From contig NC_037273.1 in assembly GCF_000002425.4 (NCBI RefSeq), forward strand, positions 7,961,868 to 8,025,867: a stretch of DNA of 64,000 bases, read 5' to 3'. The notes beneath the pieces were generated by a model, which saw nothing but the letters and a program-made list of their open reading frames with translations, was not told where the DNA came from and did no database searches. The DNA comes from Physcomitrium patens. Its lineage: Eukaryota; Streptophyta; Bryopsida; Funariales; Funariaceae. Positions 22,210 to 31,700 of this stretch are shown in pieces; position 1 is the first letter of the stretch; each line of letters opens with the position of its first letter. The translations under genes were made by a program, and so were the position numbers.

Positions 22210-22452
22210 TGTTAGGGACATATTCCTTAGAACTTTCTAGAGAGAAGTTTCTAGAACCGTCTAGAAAACAAGCCTCTGGAACCTTCTAGAAGAGAAGCCT
22301 CTGGAACCTTTTAGAGAGAAGATTCTAGAAGCTTCTAGAAAGGAAGTCTCTGGAACCTTCTAGAAGAGAAATTTCTAGAAGCTTCTAGAAAGGAATCCCC
22401 TGGAACTTTCTAGAAGCTCCTTAATTAATAGAAGTAGCTCGCAAAGTTTCTA
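22210..22452 (+). repeat. 3' LTR of chromovirus C, first part
   Basis: It starts TGTTAGGGACATA directly after the purine run AAAGGAGGGGGTGA. It is packed with TTCTAGAA words, including two perfect TTCTAGAAGCTTCTAGAA blocks at 22323-22340 and 22373-22390. It is cut by the end of element D at 22453. Confidence 0.88.
22323..22390 (+). promoter_or_regulatory. tandem four-unit heat-shock elements in the C LTR
   Basis: Two copies of TTCTAGAAGCTTCTAGAA (22323-22340 and 22373-22390) fit the heat-shock-factor consensus of alternating nGAAn/nTTCn pentamers: four uninterrupted units each with exact 2-nt spacing. Further two-unit TTCTAGAA sites surround them. They lie in the U3 part of the LTR, upstream of the TATA box seen at 29077 in the other LTR piece. 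Confidence 0.65.
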
Positions 22453-22926
22453 TGTTACGGACCAAAAATACAAACAAGAAATCTAAACAAAAAGTTCAAG
22501 AAGAAATGAAAAGAACTAGATTATCAGATGAGTACAAGAGCAACGCCAAGAGAATTGAACTAGAGCTTCAAGAGATGTGTTGTCGAGACTGAAGAACTCT
22601 TCAGCCTCGACTCCTATATATACTACTGGCCTATGGTTCTAAGGAAGCGCATCAAGAAGCTTCCCAAGAACTATGAAGCTTCTCGAGCAACTACCCAAGA
22701 GCTAGGAAGCTTCTCAAGTAACTTCTTAGAATCTACTAGAATATTCTAAGAATCTTCTAGATCCTTCTAAGAGAATCTTTAGGAAATCTTCAAAGAATCT
22801 CTAGGAAATCTTTGAAGAATATTCTAAGAAAATATTCAAAGAATCTTTTGGAAGTTTCTAGAGACTTCTTTCTAGAAGGTTCTAGAAACTTGTTTCTAGA
22901 AAGGTCTAAAGACTATGTCCCTAACA
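22453..22926 (-). repeat. 3' LTR of chromovirus D
   Basis: On the minus strand it runs from TGTTAGGGACATAG to CCGTAACA, 474 bp. It has a heat-shock-element block (22870-22887), a TATA box (22615-22622) and the predicted transcript start at 22590, 32 nt downstream of the TATA start, where AGTCTCGACAA begins. Confidence 0.93.
22870..22887 (-). promoter_or_regulatory. heat-shock element in the D 3' LTR
   Basis: The block TTCTAGAAGGTTCTAGAA consists of four alternating TTC/GAA units with 2-nt spacing. The same block occurs in D's 5' LTR at 28931-28948 and in F's LTR at 54130-54147. It lies about 250 bp upstream of the TATA box in element orientation. Confidence 0.6.
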
Positions 22927-22940
22927 TCACCTCCTCCTTT
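22927..22940 (-). other. polypurine tract of chromovirus D
   Basis: On the minus strand AAAGGAGGAGGTGA abuts the 3' LTR. F has the same run at 54187-54200, and C has AAAGGAGGGGGTGA just before 22210. Confidence 0.88.
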
Positions 22941-22959
22941 AGCTTCGAGGTCTCCGAGA

Positions 22960-23325
22960 AGCAATGTTATCGTCAGTCAATACCAACGCAAGAAAATGAA
23001 GGTTTGTCGCATAACCTCTGCTATGAACTCCAATTGTTGTTCACGAGGTAAGTGATTCAATGGTCCTTGAAGCCAACGGTAGTGGCCCACGCCTTCAACT
23101 TCTGACCAAGCATGAACCTCCGTGTTTTCATTGTAAAATTGTCCTGCAAACACTCCTTCTGGCTGACCATTGTAGGCAAGCTCGACCTCAAATACAATCA
23201 CCAGCGATCTGTTACTCGGAATCCTTCGACGTCATCGTGGTACAAGCGGTTCTTCATCTCGCGGTCGTCTTCATGAGCTAATTGCTTGAGATGACATGAC
23301 AAGTGTAGTATTTTGCCTATCCATA
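22960..23325 (-). pseudogene. small 3' gene remnant of chromovirus D
   Basis: It is the counterpart of the 115-residue frame in C, in the same place between chromodomain and LTR. The conserved core is clear: IVFEVELAYNGQPEGVF, then GVGHYRWLQGPLNHLPREQQ. The arginine-rich N-terminal part can also be traced. It is a fossil copy. Confidence 0.75.
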
Positions 23326-23468
23326 TTCAAAGGCTAAAACAATAAGAACAAACTTGACTACTAACAAAGTTCTACGCTATCTTGGAGAGAATGACTACAT
23401 CAACTATGGATTTTGGTAGTGCTCTCTCCTCTTTTCTGTTTTCTGGATGAGCAAGCTTCAGTAAGAAG

Positions 23469-24700
23469 CTATCGTCGAACCAGCTTGAGTTTCTCAGGAT
23501 ATCGTCGATGAAACTCCTGTACCTTTTGCGGTGCATTCGGGAGATTTTTGGCCGGCTCCCATGTTCGTTCATTAATATCGTAACCGCTCCAATGCACAAA
23601 GTATTCTAATTTACCCCGTCTTTGCCGTATATCCAGGACCTTTTCCACCTCGTATTCTTCGTGGTTCTCTATTTCTATGCTAGGTGGTGGACATTGTACT
23701 CTTCTAAGAAAAGACGATTCTCGATAAGGCTCCAACAAAGAAACATGAACGACAGGATGTACCTTCATAGTAGCTGGTAACTCCAGATGATACGCTACAG
23801 GATTGATCTGCTTCTGGATAACAAATGGTCCCAATCTTCGATAGTCCAATTTGTCACATGGCCGCTTGGTCTTAATATTTCGTCGAAGCAGCCAAACTTT
23901 GTCTCCAATCGTGAATTTAGGTGCCTGATTCCAAAATTTGTCCGCGGACGCCTTGTAAGATTCTTGAGCAGTTTGCAATTGAAGCTTCAATGTAGTTTGA
24001 AGCTACGAAAGCTCCTTCACCAATCCTTCAGCTGCCAAATTGTTAATCGTTGACGAACTCCATAAGTCAAGCTTCGGATATTATCCATAATTGGAAAAGA
24101 ATGGCGTTTGTTGAGTTGACGCATGAAGGGTGTTGTTATATGCGAACTTGGCTAGCGATAGATATGCGACCCAATCATCTTGTTGATAGTTGATGGTGCA
24201 ACGTAAATATTACTCTAAAACTTGATTCACCCGTTCTGTTTGGCTGTCCATTTGAGGATGAAATGCCGAAGAAAGCTTGATATCCACCTTCAATATTTCA
24301 AAAAGAGATTTCCAAAACTTTGACACAAACTGGGTTCCTCGATCCGATACGATATCATCAGCTAGACCATGATATCGATACACATTATCAAGAAAGAGTC
24401 TTGCTGTGTCTTCGCTTGACGATGTCTTCTTGTAAGGGACAAAATGCGCCATCTTTGTAAGCCGGTCTACGACAACAAAAATGCTGTCAAATGAATTCGA
24501 TGGTGGTAGATCCATAATAAAGTCCATGGAAACCAAAGACCATGGTCGGCGCGGAATAGGCAATGGCTGTAGAAGTCCATAAGGCCGATGTCCAGGGTTT
24601 TTGGATCTTGAACAAATGTCACAAGATACAACAAAATCTTTCACATTCTTCCACATTTGAGGCCACCAGAAATCGCGGGAAATAAGTTCCAAGGTCTTAT
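23469..24700 (-). pseudogene. integrase and chromodomain of chromovirus D (broken)
   Basis: In element order it shows the integrase zinc-binding part (CDICSRSKNPGHRPYG), the core (LVSMDFIMDLPPSNSFDS, VVDRLTKMAHFV, SDRGTQFVSKFWKSLF), the C-terminal tail with [17 protein letters not shown] and a chromodomain at about 23472-23660 ([30 protein letters not shown]). It is broken by a few interruptions. Confidence 0.88.
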
Positions 24701-27028
24701 TGAATCCAAAATGTCCCGCAGCTGGAAGTCATGACGAGATTGAAGAACTCGGAGTCGTGTTGGCCCTTTTGGGATATACAACCACTCTTCGAAATATACT
24801 AGATCTCCTTCCATCTTGAATTTATCATCACTAGCATGTTGCTTGATATCAAGGGCTAGAGAATCTTCAATGGTTGCGGCCCGTACCTGGTGGAGGAAGT
24901 CAGCATCAATTGGTACAATAGCTGCATTGAGCCGAAATTTCTTCGGCTTCAACAATGTCGTGCACTGTTGATCAAATGCTGCATCTCCAGCCTTTGGCGC
25001 GAGATATGATCTCCTTGATAATGCATCGGACAACCCTTGTTGCTTCCTAGGCCGATAAGTAATAACAAAGTCGAACCTGGATAGCGACATACTCCACCGA
25101 GCTTGACGCTGATTTAAAACCCAAGCCGACATAAAATACTCCAAATTCTTGTGATCCGTATATACGGTCACTGGATGTGCAGTTCCTTCGAGAAAGTGGC
25201 ACCACTATTGGAAAGAATCTACTATAGCAAGGAGTTCCTTATCGTAGATCTCATAGTTGATCTCAGCAGCAGAGAATTTTCGAGAATAGAACGCAACTGG
25301 ATGGAGCTTTACATCTACGCCCATCTGTGAAAGTACAGCTCCCAAAGCAAAATCCGAAGCATCTGTCTCCAAATAAAAGGCCTTTGTAAAGTCCGGATGT
25401 ACCAAGATTGGAGCTGTAGTAAATACCATCTTCAAATCTTGAAATGTTTTTTTTGCGATAGATCCCCATTCGAGCTTGTCCTTACACGTTAACCGAGTGA
25501 GGGGGGCAGCAACTTGAGAATAATTCTTGATAAAGATCCGATAGTAGTTAGCAAATCCAAGAAAATATTGTACGTCCCTAACCGTCTTTGGAACTTCCGA
25601 AGACATGATTGCTTCGACCTTCTTTGGATCCATCTTCAAGCCTTCCGTAGTCGCGATGAATCCCAAAAACTCCATCTCAGTTTGGTGAAATAAGCACTTC
25701 TCCAATTTGGCATAGAGTCCTCGCTCCCGTAGTTTTTTGAGTTCCAGACGAACGTGCTTCTCATGTTCTTCCTCGTTCTTAGAAAATATCAAAATATCAT
25801 CTAGATAGATGACAACAAAATCGTCTAGATGCTCTCAAAAGATGTCATTCATCATGTGTTGAAAGACCGCTGGAGCATTAGTAAGACCAAATGGCATGAC
25901 ATTGTATTCAAAATGGCCATACCTTGTTCGGAACACTGTCTTCCATTCATCTCATTCTTTAATTCGCACAAGGTTGTAAGCTCCCCTTAGGTCAATCTTT
26001 GTAAAGATCCTTGTACGCCCAAGTTGTTCTAGAAGACCAGAGATCAAAGGCAGTGAGTAGCGATTCTTTTTTGTCACCTTGTTGAGACCTCGATAGTCCA
26101 CGCACATCCGTAGTGAGCCATCCTTCTTCTTCACAAATAAGATTGGAGCTCCAGCTGGCGACTTCGAATGACGGATGAAGTTCTTGGCTAGATTCTCGTC
26201 AATGTACTTCCGCAACTCAGTCAACTCCGTCTGCGACAAATTGTAGATTGGTCCAAAAGGTGGTTGTGTTCCTTCTTGCAATTCAATGGCACAGTCATAG
26301 GGTCGATGCTCTGGCAGCATATCAGCATTCTTCTTTTCAAAGACATCTTTAAATTCTTCATACTGCTTTGGAATAACCAAAGTCAGAGTTGCATCTTCTC
26401 GAGTCGGAGTTGCAAAGATGACAAGAGGTGTATTTTGCTTGGCTTCCTTCATGAAAGCCCTTGCATCTATAAACAAGTATTTGTTTCTAGACATTGTCTT
26501 GGCAGATTCCACCTTCAAGGAGTTTGTTGGAAATGTCACTTTCCGCAACTTCCAATCTATCAATGGATTATATCTATCAAGCCAAGATAGTCCCAAAATG
26601 ATAGGACATGAAGGGGTCTTGATAACATTAAACACAATATTGCTCTCATGATTTTTAAGACGTACCTTCAATGGTTTAGTTTCATGGATAATATTGCCCG
26701 AAGACAATGGTCGTCCGTCTATGACTTCTACATGGACAGGCTTAAGTTTCTTTACAAGAGAAATATTGTGAAGCTTGGCAAACTCTTCATCTATAAAGCA
26801 AGCGGATGCACCCGAGTCTAATAAAGCATCGACTTGTAGTTCTTGAATACCCAGATGTAAAGGTACCATAAAACAATCTGAAGGTTGAGCTGAGAGAAAG
26901 GAACCTTGATTAATTTTGGATGTTGAGATGTCCAGCCGCACGGTCCCTATTGTGGCTGGGCGTCCTTGTTTTCCTGCATGCTTGTACTCCTGAGTCTTGT
27001 TGTTTGAGGCTTCTGTTTCTTCCGACAA
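24701..27028 (-). pseudogene. protease, reverse transcriptase and RNase H of chromovirus D (broken)
   Basis: The protease domain ([20 protein letters not shown], then [15 protein letters not shown]) lies near 26550-26850. The reverse transcriptase ([34 protein letters not shown]) lies near 25750-26180, and RNase H ([32 protein letters not shown]) near 25000-25400. The frame overlaps the end of gag in another phase, as in F, G and H, which suggests frameshift expression in this family. Several interruptions make it a fossil. Confidence 0.88.
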
Positions 27029-27996
27029 TCTACAGCTTTATGGCCCGCTTCTCCGTAATATAAACACAAGTTTTGTTCAAACCGTCGCTTCCTTTCCTCA
27101 GCTGTGAGGGGTTTGAAACGTACCGCATCAATTTGCATGGGTTCAGGATCTGTGGAGTGATTCTCTGGACTTTTTGAAAATGTAGCAAATGCTCCATCAT
27201 TTCTCCAGCCTGATCGTCTTTCTTGTCGTAATTCAAAGAGGCGGTTGTCACAAATAATTGCCTGAGATATGAGTTCTTCTAAAGTATCCGCCTTAGGCAT
27301 GGTGATCAATAAGTTCTTGACATCATCTCTCAGTCCATATCGAAATCGTGTCATGAATGCCTTATCATTCCAATCAAGATCACATGTAAGCTGTTGGAAT
27401 TCTGCAGCATAGATTGCAGCAGAACGTGATCCTTGTCGTAGATTTTGTATCTTTCTTTCAGCCACTCTTTCTTGATCGCTATCTCCAAACGCAGCAGTAA
27501 GTCTCTCTATGAAAGCCTTCAGGTTGTACAATATTGGAGAATCCTTCTCCAATAGTGGAGCAAATCAAGAGCGAGCATTTCCTGATAGAAGAGTACCTAT
27601 AAAAGCAACCTGGGTAAATCCATTCGGATAACGAGAAGGGTATAGGCGTAGGTAAAGCCGTACTTGTTGCACAAAACCTCGGAAGTTGGCTCTTGTTCCG
27701 TCAAACTTGTTTGGCATACTCGCTTTTGGTTCTTTCGTACTAATCCTTGAAATATCCATAGGGGTCATATGTGACACATGTCTTGCTTCTCTCAGTCGAA
27801 TAATCTCTTGTTGTAGGCTATGAATTTTGCGTCTAGCTTCTTCGGTCACTAGATCAATTTGAGGTTCTTTACTTGGATTGCAAAGAAATGCAATCTCTTT
27901 TCGTACACTATTCATAAGAGCTTGAAGATCTGCAAGAGTTGCCACTCTATTGTCTACTTGTGGAGATGCACTGTCTATGACCTGGTCTACTTCCAT
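26947..27996 (-). pseudogene. gag of chromovirus D (broken)
   Basis: Gag starts with MEVDQVIDSAS and has a helical N-terminal part (RKIHSLQQEIIRLREARHV), the core FRGFVQQVRLYLRLYPSRYP, the block [20 protein letters not shown] and a C-terminal zinc-knuckle region ([15 protein letters not shown]). The start was chosen because an ATG stands behind the leader and the similarity to F begins to be co-linear there. It is broken. Confidence 0.85.
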
Positions 27997-28116
27997 ATTT
28001 AGAGAATAGATGGATTAAAATTTTGAGAGAAGAAGAAATTGCTAAGTCTCTCGGAGAAAATTGTAGCACTAGCTGTCACTAAAACCTACTTGGAGAAAAA
28101 AAAAAAAACACTAAAC

Positions 28117-28490
28117 GATTTCAGTTTTAGAGGAGGGTAATCCGCAACCTCTAAAAATGCCTCAATGCTTTCGAGAAGAGGGGTAATCCGCACTCTATCA
28201 AGAAGGCAAAGCTCTGAAATCGATGTTAACAGTCTTTTTTACTAGCTATGCTAAACAAAAAGAAGGAATTAATATCAGTCCAAGAGAGGGTAATCCGCAA
28301 CCCTTAGAACGCTCAAGTATCTCCAAGGAAAGGGGTAGTCCACTCTCTGCCTCAAAGAACTAAGCTCTGATATTGTGATTGAGAAAATATCAGTTTAGAG
28401 GAAGGTAATCCGCAACCCCTAAAGCGCTAGAATACCTTTAAGAAGAGGGGTAATCCGCTCTCAAACAAGAACGATTCAGCTCTGATATTA
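28117..28490 (-). repeat. three leader modules of chromovirus D
   Basis: Three imperfect copies of a roughly 104-bp module lie between the 5' LTR and gag: 28117-28221, 28270-28374 and 28386-28489. On the plus strand each is bounded by AATATCAG-like and CTGATATT-like ends (inverted repeats; decayed in the first copy) and contains GGTAATCCGCAAC near its start. Two of the three also carry GGGGTAATCCGC near the middle. G has a single module at 53351-53458. The inverted ends could form a stem in the genomic RNA; a packaging or translation role is only a guess. Confidence 0.75.
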
Positions 28491-28500
28491 AGATAAAGGT

Positions 28501-28511
28501 AGTCTCGACAA
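28501..28511 (-). other. self-priming type primer-binding site of chromovirus D
   Basis: On the minus strand TTGTCGAGACT begins 2 nt after the 5' LTR. It is the exact reverse complement of AGTCTCGACAA, which stands at the predicted transcript start in the LTR (28651 down to 28641). Eleven paired bases in this position are the hallmark of Tf1/sushi-type self-priming, where the 5' end of the RNA folds back as primer. Confidence 0.75.
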
Positions 28512-28513
28512 AA

Positions 28514-28987
28514 TGTCACGTACCAAAAATACAAACAAGAAATCTACACAAGAAGTTCAAGAAGAAATGATAAGAACTAGATTATCAGATGAGTACAAGA
28601 GCAACGCCAAGAGAATTGAGCTAGAGCTTCAAGAGATGTGTTGTCGAGACTGAAGAACTCTTCAGCCTCGACTCCTATATATACTACTGGCCTATGGTTC
28701 TAAGGAAGTGCATCAAGAAGCTTTCCAAGAACTATGAAGCTTCTCGAGCAACTACCCAAGAGCTAGGAAGCTTCTCAAGTAACTTCCTAGAATCTACTAG
28801 AATATTCTAAGAATCTTCTAGAGCCTTCTAAGGAAATCTTTAGAGAATCTTCAAAGAATCTTTAGAGAATCTTTGAAGAATATTCTAAGAGAATATTTAA
28901 AGAATCTTCTGGAAGTTTCTAGAGACTTCTTTCTAGAAGGTTCTAGAAACTTGTCTCTAGAAAGGTCTAAGGACTATGTCCCTAACA
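28514..28987 (-). repeat. 5' LTR of chromovirus D
   Basis: It is 474 bp, the same length as the 3' LTR. It contains the heat-shock block (28931-28948), a TATA box and the AGTCTCGACAA transcript-start word (minus strand, 28651-28641). R plus U5 would be about 138 nt. Confidence 0.93.
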
Positions 28988-29244
28988 TTCTAGAACCTTC
29001 TAAAAAGGAAGCCTTTGGAACCTTCTAGAAGCTTCCTAGTTAATAGAAGTTGCTCGAGAAGCTTCCTAAGTAGGAGTATATATAGGAATCGAGGTTGAAG
29101 AGTTCTTCAGTCTCGACAACACATCTCTTGGAGTTCTAGCTCACCTTTCTGGTGTTGTTCTTGTACTCATCTGTTTAATCTAGTTTTGCCACTTCTTCTT
29201 GAACTTCTTGTTAGATTTCAAGTCTGTATTTTGTGTCCGTGACA
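28988..29244 (+). repeat. LTR end of chromovirus C type
   Basis: It continues with the same repeat type as 22210-22452, overlapping it by about 70-80 bp. It has a TATA box at 29077-29084, AGTCTCGACAA at 29109-29119 (32 nt after the TATA start) and ends with TCCGTGACA. Element E follows at once. Confidence 0.82.
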
Positions 29245-30565
29245 GGCAGAATAATTTACCTCACAGAGTTAAACTCAAATCCATGAAATGGAAGAGGGCA
29301 TTAGGAATTATCCTAAATATGGAACCCTACAATATTTTAAAGGATTTGGACGCTATTTGGCCTTCAATTTCTATGAAGCAACTTCTAACAGTTGCACCAG
29401 AGTGTCGTTCCACCTTGAATTTATCCCTAACAAGACATCGGTATTATAATATGGAAGTTTGTGAAGTTAGTTTGAATCCTGATCCAGGTGCACCAACCAT
29501 TGATGTTTCGATTGATGGTGTTTTGATCTCTGGCGTCCAGGTAGATGGAGGTTCGAGCGTCAATTTAATGAACGCTGATACAATGGATGCTTTAGATCTG
29601 GAACAATTAGTCCCCACGACATTGATATTATGGATGGCAGATCATAGCCGAGTTAAGCCAATGGATATTCTACGGAGAGTTCAAACTATAATTGTAGGTA
29701 TTACATATGAAATTGACTACATTATCTTTCGTTTACAACGTTCGACTTTATCGTACCCTATTTTATTGGGACGACCTTGGCTATATCAAGCAAAGGCCAA
29801 GAACGATTGGGGTTGGGGTACTTTGACAATTAGTAAGGGCGTAGATAAAATGGTGTTACAAATGTACCCAGTACGCTATCACGAGGAGTCTCAGTTGCCA
29901 GTATCTGAATTGATGTCGGACGAAGAGCTTAGCTCTGAGGATGATACAGGAGTACCAAGTACGGAGGCCAATGTGGAGGCAACACAGCACCCTGAGGTGG
30001 TGTACCAATGTGGAGGTCCGGGAGAGTACTTGATATATCCAAAGGATTCGAAAAACTCTGCTTATGTTAGTATTGACTGGAAACCTTGGCACGATGTGTA
30101 CCATATTAGTGCCCTCGAGACGGGATTCGTTACTTCGCATATGTCGGACATACCGAGTAACTTTAAATCACTGCGGGAGCTGAAACAGAGTATTGTTGCT
30201 GAACTTGTATGTCAAACTATTAACTTAGCGACCACGGCTGAATCTCGGCTAATTAAGGTCTATGAAGGTATTAAGGAACAAGAGTTGACCTGTTGGATAG
30301 ACTTTTTCTTACATCATAAATCCGCTTTTGCTTGGACTTATGATGATCTACAAGGTATCCCCACTGATGTCTGTGAACATCATATCATATTGGAAGAAAA
30401 CGCTAAACCGGTACGCCAGAGGCAACATCGCCTTAATCCTAAATATTTCCTTATGGTGAAGGAAGAATTGGACAAGCTTCTTGCGGTGGGTTTCATTTAC
30501 CCAGTACCGAATAGTGAGTGGATTTCTCAAATTGTAATGGTGCCAAAAAAGAATAGAAAAATCTG
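29245..30565 (+). pseudogene. protease region and RT start of element E
   Basis: A retropepsin-like domain lies at about 29480-29800 (VSIDGVLISGVQVDGGSSVN, then LSYPILLGRPWL). An acidic linker follows (SEDDTGVPSTEANVE). The RT N-terminal region contains DVCEHHIILEENAKPVRQRQ and ends with VMVPKKN. The stretch is open over about 450 residues. Confidence 0.8.
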
Positions 30566-31700
30566 AATTTGTCAAGATTTTCGGAAGCTTAATGCAGCCA
30601 CCAAGAAAGATTACTTTCTGTTACCATTCACGGATAGTATATTGGACGCCGTCGCCGGTCACGAATGCTATTCATTTCTCGATGGTTTCTCTGGGTATAA
30701 TCAAGTTCAAATTACAAAAGAAGACCAGCTCAAGACAACATTTACTACGGATTGGGACACATTTGCTTATCGCGTGATGCCTTTTGGGTTATGTAACGCC
30801 CCAGCCACGTTCCAATGCGTGATGACTCAGGCTTTTCAAGACTATCTCCGGATGTTTATGGAGATCTTTTTAGATGACTTTTGTACATTCAGTACCAAAC
30901 AAGATCATCTTCATTGTTTAGGCAAATGTTTAGCTCAGTGTGCCAAATTTGGGATATTGTTGAATTCGGAGAAGTGCCAATTTGGTATTCTGTTTGGAAA
31001 ATTATTGGACCATATTGTTTCCAGTCGTGGTATTGCTACGGATCCTGACAAAGTGCAGCATATCATGAACTTGCCCAGACTGGAAACAGTCTCCGGTGTT
31101 CGAGGCTTCGTTGGTCATGTTAGTTATTATCGACGATTTATAAGTTCTTTTGCGATTATTTGTCAACCTTTAACGAACTTACTAAAAAAACCTCCGTCCG
31201 ATGGTACTAGTCCCCTCTGGACCAAGGGGTGTATCGTAGCCTTCGAGGTCTTAAAGTCAAAATTGGTCTCTGCACCAATATTGGTGGCTCTTTGTTGGAC
31301 AAAGCCATTTCATGTGTATGTTGATGCATCCAATGCTGCTATTGGCTCGGTGTTAAGCCAAAAGGATGATAAGGGATTAGATCATCCGATATATTATGCC
31401 AATCGATAATTGATGGCTGCCAAACGCAACTATACTACTACTGAACGAGAGGCGTTGGATATCATATACTCAGTTCAAAATTTTTGGCACTATTTGCTTG
31501 GGTATCCGTTTGTATTTTATGTGGATCATGACGCTCTCAAATATCTGATTAATAAGCCTCAATTGAGTGGGCACATTGCTTGTTGGGTCTTACTCCTCCA
31601 GGAGTTCAATTTTACGGTGGTTGTCAGACCTGGGAAGCAACATGCGAACGCGGATCATTTATCCCGGTTGTCTAATATTCTCGACAACGAGCCTGTTCCC
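30566..31700 (+). pseudogene. reverse transcriptase and RNase H of element E (broken)
   Basis: The RT shows CYSFLDGFSGYNQVQITKED, AYRVMPFGLCNAPATFQ and the catalytic-box sequence EIFLDDFCTFS near 30865. RNase H begins at about 31290 (FHVYVDASNAAIGSVLSQ; TTTEREALDIIYSVQNF; VRPGKQHANADHLSRL). Fossil. Confidence 0.85.

Larger units (their letters stand above)
22453..28987 (-). mobile_element. chromovirus D (Ty3/gypsy, D/F subfamily), near full length, broken
   Basis: D is a 6535-bp minus-strand element with two 474-bp LTRs, a polypurine tract, a small 3' gene remnant, pol with chromodomain, gag, a leader with three repeated modules and a primer-binding site complementary to its own transcript start. 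The LTRs differ at roughly 20 positions by eye (4-5%), which suggests a modest age of perhaps one to a few million years under usual plant rates. TTCTA flanks both ends, but this word is so common in the target LTR that it is weak proof of a target-site duplication. The coding part has about ten breaks. D sits in C's LTR sequence. Confidence 0.92.
9232..29244 (+). mobile_element. chromovirus C (Ty3/gypsy), split by elements B and D
   Basis: C is a plus-strand chromodomain gypsy element in three visible pieces: 9232-12772 (gag to integrase), 21388-22452 (end of integrase, chromodomain, 3' small gene, start of the 3' LTR) and 28988-29244 (end of an LTR of the same type). B lies between the first two pieces and D between the last two. 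The left end is cut by A's LTRs. Pol and LTR resemble D and F, while gag is closer to G and H. The coding part is broken at several places. The two LTR pieces around D overlap by about 70-80 bp, so the right piece may come from a second LTR copy. On its right C abuts element E. Confidence 0.82.

Noticed and set aside
22923-23051. Plus-strand frame over the D LTR border (also at 54072-54365)
   Set aside because: It is an antisense frame through LTR, polypurine tract and the 3' gene; it recurs only because D and F are copies.
26264-26651. Open frames of about 80-110 residues opposite to pol
   Set aside because: They are antisense shadows of the protease region; the same frames appear at 57526-57913 simply because F is a near copy of D.
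28386-28490. Initiator-Met tRNA primer site suggested by TATCAGAGC in D's leader
   Set aside because: It lies too far from the LTR end, recurs in each leader module, and lacks the TGG start. The 11-nt self-complement 2 nt from the LTR is the better candidate.
28117-28490. CRISPR-like or satellite array
   Set aside because: Only three diverged units with inverted ends in a retroelement leader of a plant; it fits neither.
22448-28992. TTCTA as target-site duplication of element D
   Set aside because: The word is present on both sides, but it is one of the commonest words in the surrounding LTR and the flanking LTR pieces overlap, so it is not decisive.
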